Of a stretch of DNA of 5,323 bases, positions 1 through 5,323 are shown piece by piece (positions within the stretch are counted from its first letter, which is position 1; the number at the start of each line of letters is the position of its first letter). This stretch comes from Actinomycetes bacterium (GTDB lineage Bacteria > Actinomycetota > Actinomycetes > Mycobacteriales > Micromonosporaceae). The position numbers were made by a program, and so were the translations under genes. Location of the stretch: contig JAEZGP010000038.1 of NCBI GenBank assembly GCA_023437285.1, positions 1-5,323 on the forward strand, in the 5' to 3' direction. Under the pieces are notes generated by a model. The model was not told where the DNA came from. It searched no databases and worked only from the letters and a program-made list of their open reading frames with translations.

Positions 1-1
1 C

Positions 2-181
2 CACTACGACCTGTCCCACTCCCCCGCCGAGAGCGCGGTCGCCGCGGTCCTGCTCGTCTGGAACGGCACACACCTGGCCACCGACATGGACGGTTCCCTG
101 GTACGCGCGCTCGGGTCGCCGGACACCAGACACGTCGCCGTGCCCAGACCACGCGACGAGTTCGCGCTGGAGCCCCAGTGA
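2..181 (+). CDS. C-terminal tail of a truncated gene, probably Wadjet JetC (SMC-like ATPase)
   Basis: An open frame enters from the left edge and gives 59 residues before a TGA at 179-181. The tail contains a hydrophobic strand-like run (AVAAVLLVWNG, residues 13-22 of the visible part) and ends in a proline/arginine-rich stretch. No catalytic motif is left in the window, so the identification rests on context. The stop overlaps the start of jetD in the arrangement GTGA, and in Wadjet operons of the TIGR02677-TIGR02680 type the large SMC-like ATPase (JetC, TIGR02680) commonly lies directly before jetD. The W-N-G segment after a short beta strand is compatible with the C-terminus of that family as I remember it. 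JetC would bind and hydrolyse ATP to drive DNA loop extrusion with JetA and JetB. Another JetABC subunit, or an unrelated gene, cannot be excluded from 59 residues. Confidence 0.6.
   Translation, partial: HYDLSHSPAESAVAAVLLVWNGTHLATDMDGSLVRALGSPDTRHVAVPRPRDEFALEPQ
169..172 (+). promoter_or_regulatory. Ribosome binding site of jetD, inside the upstream gene
   Basis: GGAG lies 5 nt before the GTG at 178, within the last codons of the upstream gene. With the GTGA stop/start overlap it supports 178 as the true start and points to translational coupling of the two Wadjet subunits. Confidence 0.6.
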
Positions 182-1365
182 TCGACCCCGCCCGCGATCC
201 GGCCTGGGCACGCCTGCTGAGCGCGGCCAGACGCAGCCTCGAACGCAACGGCGGATCGCTGGACACCGCCGTGTCGCTCAGCGACCCCAACGACGCCGAA
301 CGTCACCTGATCATCGGCATCACCGGAGTGCACCGGGCGCCGGCCGTACGCCGCCTGACGGTGCGCCTCACCGAGGTCGACACGTACCTGCGACAGGCTC
401 ACGGCCGCAACCTGGTCGAGGCACTCGGCGGCACGCTACGTGACCGGCTCGCCGAGCGGCGGGCGGAGACCGCAGCCCGGTCGGACATCGTGGCGGGCGT
501 CTCCACCAGCGTTCACGCCGGCACGGAGTGGTTCGAACGGTGGCTGGCCGCACTCCAGCGCGACGGAACGGTGACCCGGCTGCTGCGCGCCGGTCGGGAC
601 CTGCGGCCCGCGGTGCGGGTCCTCGACGCGTTGCCCGCCGACGACGAGCCCGTACCGGTGTTCGCCGAACGCCTGCTCGGGGATACCAAGGCGCTGGCCG
701 AGCCGACGCTGCGGACGCTGCTCATCCGGGCGATCATGGCGGGGCAGGGCCTCGATCCCCCGGCCAACGCCGAAGACGAGCGCGACCTGTGGGAGACCGT
801 CGGGCTCGTTCCCGACGATCTCGCCAGCCAGGTACTGGTGCTCAACCTCCCGGCGCGGGGCGGGCTGGTCGGCTCCTGGCTGACCGAGGCCGCGGCCGCT
901 GGCGTGCCGTTGCGGGTGACATTGCACCAGTTACGGCTCCACGCACTGGAGGTGCACCCGGCGCGGATCTTTATCACGGAGAACCCGGCTGTTCTGCGCG
1001 CCGCGTGCCGGCTCGGGTCCGCCGCTCCCGCGATGATCTGCACGGAGGGCGTACCGTCCGCGGCCGCGCACCGGCTCCTCGGCCAGGCAACGCACGCGAC
1101 GCTATGGTGGCGCAACGACTTCGACTGGGCCGGCGTACGCATGACCGGTGCGGCACTGGCGCGCTACCCCAACGCGGTGCCCTGGCGCATGGGGGTCGCC
1201 GACTACGAGTCGCTGGCCGGCACGGGCCAACCGTTGCTCGGCTCACCGGCACCCACGCCGTGGGAACCTGAACTGTCAGCGCGGATGACAGCGACGGGCC
1301 GCTCGGTGATGGAGGAGCGGCTACTCGCCACCCTGCTCACCGATCTGACATCTGTCTCGATGTGA
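178..1365 (+). CDS. jetD: Wadjet JetD, TOPRIM nuclease subunit (TIGR02679; DUF3323 + DUF2399)
   Basis: This is the nuclease subunit of a Wadjet anti-plasmid system. JetABC form a MukBEF-like loop extruder, and JetD cleaves the circular DNA it traps. At 395 residues it has the usual length for the family. Residues about 10-215 fit the N-terminal DUF3323 part and about 235-390 the C-terminal DUF2399 TOPRIM part. The metal-binding acidic residues of the TOPRIM fold are visible: Glu268 in FITENP, and Asp314 and Asp316 in NDFDWAG. The end (VMEERLLATLLTDL) matches the family's closing helix. The DUF2397/2398/2399 set of families points to Wadjet type II, though jetA and jetB are outside the window. 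The GTG start overlaps the upstream stop and has a GGAG at 5 nt. Leu252 is encoded by TTA (931-933), a very rare codon in this kind of genome. The sequence before the DxD reads WWRND, where I would expect His-Gly; this may be only drift. Confidence 0.9.
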   Translation: MIDPARDPAWARLLSAARRSLERNGGSLDTAVSLSDPNDAERHLIIGITGVHRAPAVRRLTVRLTEVDTYLRQAHGRNLVEALGGTLRDRLAERRAETAARSDIVAGVSTSVHAGTEWFERWLAALQRDGTVTRLLRAGRDLRPAVRVLDALPADDEPVPVFAERLLGDTKALAEPTLRTLLIRAIMAGQGLDPPANAEDERDLWETVGLVPDDLASQVLVLNLPARGGLVGSWLTEAAAAGVPLRVTLHQLRLHALEVHPARIFITENPAVLRAACRLGSAAPAMICTEGVPSAAAHRLLGQATHATLWWRNDFDWAGVRMTGAALARYPNAVPWRMGVADYESLAGTGQPLLGSPAPTPWEPELSARMTATGRSVMEERLLATLLTDLTSVSM

Positions 1366-1388
1366 GTCTGGTATATGAATGATCGCTG

Positions 1389-2963
1389 CTAAGTCGGACC
1401 AGGCTTCCCGGTCTGCCTGTTGTCGGAGGCATTGAGCCGTCGCGGCGGTTTGGTGCCAGGCACGACGTCAAGGCCGAGATGTTCCTTGATCAGATGCTTG
1501 AGTTCAGCACCGTTGATGAGCGTGATCCGGTTGCGCTGCGCGAACTGCTCACTCGTACGGCTGAACCACGAGGTGGTGACGAGGACGCCGGTGGTCGCGT
1601 TGTGATCTGTCATGACACCGGTCAGCGCGTGCACCGCGTCGAGACCGACCAGGCCCGTCCACCGTTTGGCCTGGATAAGGCACACCCCGCCGAAGAAGAG
1701 ATTCTTGCTAGTAGCGACCGCGTCGACGCCGCCGTCCTTCGACGGCACCGTGCGCCAGGCCTCCGCACCCATTGCCACGAAGAGGTCCTTGACCAGGACC
1801 TCGAACTCCGTCGGCGTCAACTTGAGCAGATTGCGTCGGTAGTCGAGGCTGGCGAGTTCGTCCGTCTCATCAACAAATCGGAACCTTTTGAGATCAAAGT
1901 CGATGAACGGCTCGACCGCCTCCATGTCGAACGGATTGGGCGACACGAGGGCGTTGAGGTGCTTCAGGCACGCCGCCGGCTCCACATCGGCCAGAACGAG
2001 TTCGGCAAACGCTGACCGTTCAGCCTCCACGCTCACCAGGTGCGGACGCGCTCGCCGACCGGTCGCCCGGTCGATCGTGTCGACCCGACCGTTAAACACC
2101 ACTGCTTCGACGACCGCAGGCGGGGTGGCATGAAAGATCTCGTGCAACGTCCGAAGCGTCACGCATGCGATCAGGCGCGCGTAACGCTGCCGAATCTCGG
2201 TGACGGCGCGGGCGACGGGATCGATGGCGTCGCGGGTCTTCACGTAGCGGTACTCGCGGACGCTTGGCACCACCCCCTGCGGGGGCAACTCGAACTCCAC
2301 CACGACGTCCCGGTTTTCCGGTCGGTACGCGACCTGCCATCGCCGCGGAAACGACTCCGGGTACCGGGAGGATTTCAGCACCTGGTCGACGAACCACTCG
2401 ACCGCGCCCGCCTCACCTTCGGCCACCGCCTGCCCGAGGGCGTCGAGTTTCCTGTTGTGAGCCGCGGCAGATGCCTCAGCCGCCTCCGTCTGTCGACGAT
2501 GTTGGGCCTTCGCGTCGTGTAGTGCACGTTCTCGCTGTCGTTCCACACGATGGAACTCAGCGACATCGCGCTCGTACCGCGCTCGTGCGGCTGCGGCCTC
2601 TTCCCGGTACCGAGACATGCCACCGAGAAGCCGTTCAAGTCCGCGCGGCTCAGCGGGAAGGTAGTCCTGCGGATCCGGCGAAGGCCTGGCGGTGGCCAAC
2701 TTGCCTGGCTGGAACGGCATGGGTTTCGGCTGAACCTTGAGGCTGTCGAGGGTGACGGCCGGCCGTCGCAACGCATTCAGCAGAAGACAGTCAAGAGTCC
2801 TGATCTCTTCCGCGATCGCGGCAGTCCTCATCTCTGCAGAACGTTGCTGCCTGGCAACATGTTCAGCCAGCCGCGCCTTCTCCTGCTCCTTGGCGCGCCG
2901 CTCCGCTTCCCGCCGCTTAGCCGCCACTTGCCTATCCCAGGCCGACTGACCGCCGTATGCCAT
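1389..2963 (-). CDS. Mrr-type restriction endonuclease with N-terminal coiled coils
   Basis: The 524-residue protein reads from an ATG at 2963, preceded by GGGAG at 6 nt. An in-frame GTG at 3047 would add 28 residues but has no visible ribosome site. Residues about 8-65 and 108-196 are Ala/Arg/Glu/Gln-rich and look like coiled coils. Residues about 197-370 form a mixed globular region that I recognise only as typical of actinobacterial relatives. Residues about 380-500 are an Mrr-like PD-(D/E)xK nuclease domain: LTPTEFE (382-388, including Glu386), DGGVD (410-414) and QAK (431-433), followed by a strand reaching LVTTSWF. All catalytic positions look intact. Known Mrr proteins are type IV enzymes cutting modified DNA; the target here is unknown. 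It converges on jetD with 23 bp between stops, so it has its own promoter on the far side. It probably acts as a stand-alone defence nuclease or with the divergent helicase gene; the sequence does not decide. Confidence 0.88.
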   Translation of the reverse strand: MAYGGQSAWDRQVAAKRREAERRAKEQEKARLAEHVARQQRSAEMRTAAIAEEIRTLDCLLLNALRRPAVTLDSLKVQPKPMPFQPGKLATARPSPDPQDYLPAEPRGLERLLGGMSRYREEAAAARARYERDVAEFHRVERQRERALHDAKAQHRRQTEAAEASAAAHNRKLDALGQAVAEGEAGAVEWFVDQVLKSSRYPESFPRRWQVAYRPENRDVVVEFELPPQGVVPSVREYRYVKTRDAIDPVARAVTEIRQRYARLIACVTLRTLHEIFHATPPAVVEAVVFNGRVDTIDRATGRRARPHLVSVEAERSAFAELVLADVEPAACLKHLNALVSPNPFDMEAVEPFIDFDLKRFRFVDETDELASLDYRRNLLKLTPTEFEVLVKDLFVAMGAEAWRTVPSKDGGVDAVATSKNLFFGGVCLIQAKRWTGLVGLDAVHALTGVMTDHNATTGVLVTTSWFSRTSEQFAQRNRITLINGAELKHLIKEHLGLDVVPGTKPPRRLNASDNRQTGKPGPT

Positions 2964-2969
2964 GCCACA

Positions 2970-2974
2970 CTCCC
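2970..2974 (-). promoter_or_regulatory. Ribosome binding site of the Mrr-like gene
   Basis: On the minus strand GGGAG stands 6 nt before the ATG at 2963. It is the best Shine-Dalgarno match in the leader and decides the start in favour of 2963 over the in-frame GTG at 3047. Confidence 0.6.
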
Positions 2975-3003
2975 GTTCGATACGGAAACGAGCACCAATG
3001 AAC

Positions 3004-3032
3004 ACCGTAAGTGAGTACTGGGTTCGAGAGAA
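3004..3032 (-). promoter_or_regulatory. Possible promoter of the Mrr-like gene
   Basis: On the minus strand a weak -35 (TTCTCT) and a TAnnnT-type -10 (TACGGT) are separated by 17 nt. They would start a transcript roughly 30-35 nt before the ATG at 2963. Each hexamer matches the consensus at only three positions, so this is a placement guess. The -35 lies inside or at the edge of the imperfect palindrome at 3028-3042. Confidence 0.22.
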
Positions 3033-3042
3033 CACTGTGCTC
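3028..3042. promoter_or_regulatory. Imperfect palindrome in the Mrr gene leader, operator candidate
   Basis: GAGAACACTGTGCTC is a 15-nt palindrome: all but one of its arm pairs match, around a central C. It begins 65 nt upstream of the nuclease ATG and overlaps the candidate -35. A second, overlapping inverted repeat, GTTC-N4-GAAC, lies at 3022-3033. Such spacing is typical of a dimeric repressor site, but no regulator gene is visible and short palindromes occur by chance. Confidence 0.25.
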
Positions 3043-3073
3043 GACACGTGGGACCGTTACGTCGGCGCCTCGG

Positions 3074-3256
3074 TCAGCCGGCGCGTTCGCAGACACCCGG
3101 CTCGATGAGCCGGTGGACCGTTTCCAGGCCACCACGCACCTTGATCCCGTTGAGATGGTCGCGGGCCTCCGAATCGGTCGAGTAGATCTGCCTCAGCCAG
3201 ATCGACGTTCTATGGCCAGTCAATCGGCAGCATTCGCGGCCAACGAAGGGCAACAC
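3074..3256 (-). CDS. Candidate small ORF, 60 residues, unrecognised
   Basis: I do not recognise this product. The frame starts with GTG at 3256, 9 nt after a good Shine-Dalgarno (GGAAGGA on the minus strand, 3266-3272), and ends in TGA at 3074-3076. In the last 48 codons about four fifths of third positions are G or C, clearly more than in the opposing plus-strand frame over the same bases, which favours real or recently real coding on the minus strand. The C-terminal half (IYSTDSEARDHL, then GGLETVHRLIEPG) reads like an amphipathic helical protein end. The first 20 residues are Cys/Arg-rich and less convincing, so this may be the surviving 3' end of a broken gene rather than a complete one. 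It lies 110 bp upstream of the Mrr-like gene on the same strand and could share a transcript. No membrane segment or signal peptide is seen. Confidence 0.35.
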   Translation of the reverse strand: MLPFVGRECCRLTGHRTSIWLRQIYSTDSEARDHLNGIKVRGGLETVHRLIEPGVCERAG

Positions 3257-3480
3257 GCCGATGGATCCTTCCTACCTATCCAGAAGGAGCATCGGAGTCT
3301 CCATGTCGCCGCGACGGCTACGCCGGCCAACGTGTGGCGCCGACCAGTGGGCCATTGCAGTAATGCGTACGTGCCGGGAGTTTTACCGGTTCGGGTGGCG
3401 CACATAGTTTGTTGATCGACTAGCCTAGGACAATTGCCCGGATATGCCCGAACGGTGTGCCGGGAAAATCCCCGTACGAG
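3257..3480. other. Gap between divergent genes, no gene supported
   Basis: About 220 bases separate the small minus-strand ORF from the helicase start. G/C falls to 32 of 60 at 3361-3420, lower than in the genes. Short open frames on both strands have no codon bias worth trusting. Perfect hexamer palindromes ACCGGT (3385-3390) and CCTAGG (3424-3429) are present, but I see no convincing -35/-10 pair for the helicase, no terminator, no tRNA and no insertion-sequence ends. The gap presumably holds the helicase promoter, and the promoter of the minus-strand unit if the small ORF is real. Confidence 0.5.
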
Positions 3481-5323
3481 ATGGAAAGTGGTATGCAGGC
3501 GGCACGCGCTGGTAACCGCACATCCCCGGCGCCCGGGATCCTCGCAGCTACACGCGGCTATCACCCGCTGGCAACGGATGCCTCGGCGATGCTTGCCACC
3601 GGGCTCTTCACCGAGGTGCTCGCGGTGGGGACCGACGTGCCGGACCCGGCTGGCGCCGTCCAGCACATTCGGCAGATGGTGGAACCCGAGGTCAACCTGC
3701 CCGAAGGCGTCTACTGGTTCAACAGTCCGGACACGGCTGCGTTGCTCGTCGTTACGAAGGGTTCCGTTCCTGGACCTGCTGTACAGGAACCGATCGATGA
3801 GGTTGCCGCCGAGTCGCCTATCGCCTCTGCTCGGGCGTGGTTCGAGCACCTGTGGGACGTTGCGAGCGACGTGCCGCTGCCGCAATTCGCTACGACTGAC
3901 GAGGTGATCACCCGGTCCGGCCAGGACGCAATGGTCAAGTCGCGCCAGTTTGGCCACGGCCGCTGGACGTACCAAATATTCGTTGGCGGTCGCACGCAGC
4001 GCGTTGACGAGGACGCATTGGCGGCCCGACCGGGGATCGACGCGCCTGAGGAGTGGGTGCGGAGTGAGCCGGCCCCGGCCGAATGGCTGGCCGCCACTCT
4101 GACCAGGGCAAAGCTCGAGAAACAATTCACCGACACCGTCTTCAGCTTCCGGGCGACGCGCACCATCTTTCGGCCCTATCAGTTCAAGCCAGTCCTGAAG
4201 CTGCTGAACACCGGGGCACTCCGCCTGCTGGTCGCGGACGAGGTGGGTCTCGGCAAGACTATTGAGGCAGGCCTGCTGTGGACGGAGCTTGATGCGCGAA
4301 AGAGCGCCGACCGAGTGCTCGTGGTGTGCCCGTCGGCCCTGGTGGCGAAGTGGCAGTACGAGATGCAGGAAAGGTTCGGATTTGAGCTGGCCGAGCTCAC
4401 GTCTGCAGGGCTGGCGGACTTCAAGGCGCGGCTAGAGTCCGACCGGTTGCCAAAGCGGGCAGCCTGGATCTGTTCGGTTGAACGGCTTCGCGCCTGGCGA
4501 GGACTGGCTGACGTTGAGCAGATGGGCCTGCAGCTCGACCTTGTCATCGTGGACGAGGCACACGTCTTTCGCAACAGCAACACAAAGAGCCACGCCCTAG
4601 GCGAACTGCTGTCCCGCTGGACCGACGCGTTGGTGTTCCTCTCCGCGACCCCAGTTAACCTCCGCAACAACGATTTGTTCAACCTCCTCGAACTGCTGGT
4701 GCCGGGCGAATTTCAGGATCTCGAGGACTTGCAGCAGCGCATCGAGCCGAACCGCGTTCTTAATCGGATTACCGGCTCGCTGCTCGACCCAAGCATCGCC
4801 AACGTCGCGAGGCGCCACTGGCTCGAAGACCTAGCAGGCAGCGTCTTCGGAAAAGTAATCATGCTGCGACCCGACTTCGCCCTGCTGCGCACGATTCTGG
4901 ATAAGTCCGAACTGACGCCGGCAGACGTCGTCAACGTCAAGCGTATCTGCAGCGAGCTCAGTGGACTGTCTGCTCAGGTGACCCGGACTCGCAAGGTCGA
5001 AGTGCATGAGAACAAGGCCGTTCGCGAGCCTCGACCTATCGAGGTGTTTTGGACCGACCGCGAGCGCTCCTTCTACAACGCCTATCTACAGTGGTGCCGC
5101 GACCGTGCTGCAGTCAAGGACACTCCCCTGCACTTCGGCATGCAAATGCCGCTGCGCCTGGCGGGTAGCTGCCTGCCCGAGGCCGCAGACTACGTGCGTG
5201 CGTGGTCGGAGTCGGTCAGCGTGCGCAGCGAGGTGGACGCAGCGACGGAAGCCCCACCTACAGTGCAAAGGCCGGACGTGCCGCCGCCGGCGCGTCTTCG
5301 CGCGCTCGCTGAAGACATAGACG
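3481..5323 (+). CDS. SNF2/RapA-type DEAH helicase, N-terminal part, runs off the right edge
   Basis: The frame stays open for 614 codons from an ATG at 3481 to the edge. It is an ATP-dependent SF2 translocase of the SNF2 class, RapA/HepA-like. Visible motifs are a Q-motif-like RPYQ (231-234), motif I DEVGLGKT with Lys259, motif Ia CPSALVAKW (283-291), motif II DEAH (358-361) and motif III SATP (388-391), followed by TRTRKVEV near 501-508. The second RecA lobe with motifs IV-VI must lie downstream. Residues 1-130 are not recognised; RAWFEHLWDVA (118-128) recalls the end of PLD-like domains in related helicases, but no HxK motif is present. Residues about 145-180 could be a small SH3/KOW-like barrel. 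GTG 3457 and ATG 3493 are alternative starts; 3493 has GGAAAG 4 nt before it. It is divergent from the Mrr-like gene. Defence helicases such as DISARM DrmD share this core, but no partner is in view. Confidence 0.9.
   Translation, partial: MESGMQAARAGNRTSPAPGILAATRGYHPLATDASAMLATGLFTEVLAVGTDVPDPAGAVQHIRQMVEPEVNLPEGVYWFNSPDTAALLVVTKGSVPGPAVQEPIDEVAAESPIASARAWFEHLWDVASDVPLPQFATTDEVITRSGQDAMVKSRQFGHGRWTYQIFVGGRTQRVDEDALAARPGIDAPEEWVRSEPAPAEWLAATLTRAKLEKQFTDTVFSFRATRTIFRPYQFKPVLKLLNTGALRLLVADEVGLGKTIEAGLLWTELDARKSADRVLVVCPSALVAKWQYEMQERFGFELAELTSAGLADFKARLESDRLPKRAAWICSVERLRAWRGLADVEQMGLQLDLVIVDEAHVFRNSNTKSHALGELLSRWTDALVFLSATPVNLRNNDLFNLLELLVPGEFQDLEDLQQRIEPNRVLNRITGSLLDPSIANVARRHWLEDLAGSVFGKVIMLRPDFALLRTILDKSELTPADVVNVKRICSELSGLSAQVTRTRKVEVHENKAVREPRPIEVFWTDRERSFYNAYLQWCRDRAAVKDTPLHFGMQMPLRLAGSCLPEAADYVRAWSESVSVRSEVDAATEAPPTVQRPDVPPPARLRALAEDID

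Noticed and set aside
528..1271. Long plus-strand open frame of 247 codons inside jetD
   Set aside because: It is Arg/Gly/Ala-rich shadow reading of the jetD codons in a shifted frame. The recognised family motifs are in the 178-1365 frame.
1345..1366. Hairpin at the end of jetD as a Rho-independent terminator
   Set aside because: The core stem is five A/T-containing pairs extended by two beyond a mismatch, and no T-run follows; too weak to call.
1395..1419. Overlapping short inverted repeats (CGGACC/GGTCTG and CAGGC/GCCTG) near the Mrr stop
   Set aside because: The stems are 5-6 bp with 9-10 nt loops and lie within the coding region of the nuclease. They are at chance level for this G/C content.
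3022..3033. SOS (LexA) box
   Set aside because: The arms are GTTC-N4-GAAC, the reverse order of the actinobacterial GAAC-N4-GTTC box.
2964..3047. 28-residue N-terminal extension of the Mrr protein from the GTG at 3047
   Set aside because: There is no ribosome site before it, the extension lacks the codon bias of the gene, and the ATG at 2963 has a strong GGGAG.
3074..3256. Tyrosine-recombinase box II (LTGHRT then QIYS) in the small ORF, suggesting an integrase remnant
   Set aside because: The His-to-Tyr spacing is 10 instead of the usual 9, no upstream catalytic Arg/Lys/Arg segments are found in any minus-strand frame up to 3420, and no att-like repeats are seen.
3011..3415. Plus-strand open frame of 134 codons in the intergenic region
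   Set aside because: Third-position G/C is poor, no domain is seen, and the opposing minus-strand frame has the better coding bias over 3076-3220.
3220..4125. Minus-strand open frame of 301 codons opposite the start of the helicase
   Set aside because: It has no recognisable domain. It lies mostly antisense to the helicase gene, whose frame carries continuous helicase motifs, and is open only because the DNA is GC-rich.
1..5323. CRISPR array, tRNA/rRNA genes or insertion-sequence ends
   Set aside because: I looked for spaced direct repeats, cloverleaf-like segments and paired terminal inverted repeats and found none.

Overview
The window is high-GC, densely coded DNA with actinomycete-style codon use: third positions are strongly G/C, GTG starts occur, and the one TTA leucine codon I found in the genes is an exception. 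Streptomyces, Micromonospora or a relative is the best guess; the genus cannot be fixed from this sequence. G/C is high in the first gene block (48 of 60 bases at 841-900). It is lower in the last gene (38 of 60 at 4261-4320, 36 of 60 at 4561-4620 and at 4741-4800) and lowest in the gap between them (32 of 60 at 3361-3420), by hand count.

Layout. At 2-181 is the C-terminal tail of a plus-strand gene whose body lies outside the window. Its TGA overlaps the GTG start of a 395-residue gene (178-1365) that I recognise as the TIGR02679/DUF2399 family. This is the TOPRIM nuclease subunit JetD of a Wadjet anti-plasmid system, probably type II. The truncated gene is then most likely the SMC-like ATPase JetC. 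A minus-strand gene (1389-2963) converges on jetD with only 23 bp between the stops. It encodes an Mrr-type restriction endonuclease with a long charged coiled-coil front half. Upstream of it is a weak candidate 60-residue ORF (3074-3256, minus) and a non-coding, relatively AT-rich gap with no clear gene. From about 3481 to the right edge runs the N-terminal 614 codons of a plus-strand SNF2/RapA-type helicase with intact motifs Q, I, Ia, II and III. Its C-terminal helicase lobe lies beyond the window.

Reading it together. Three anti-DNA modules sit side by side: Wadjet, an Mrr-like nuclease and a SNF2 helicase. This is what a defence island looks like. The Wadjet part is known: JetABC is a MukBEF-like loop extruder, and JetD cuts the extruded plasmid. 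The nuclease and the helicase are divergently transcribed from a shared gap of about 500 bp. Whether they form one system or are two independent acquisitions cannot be settled here. The helicase, its roughly 220-residue unrecognised N-terminal part and whatever follows it downstream are the most likely place for something undescribed.
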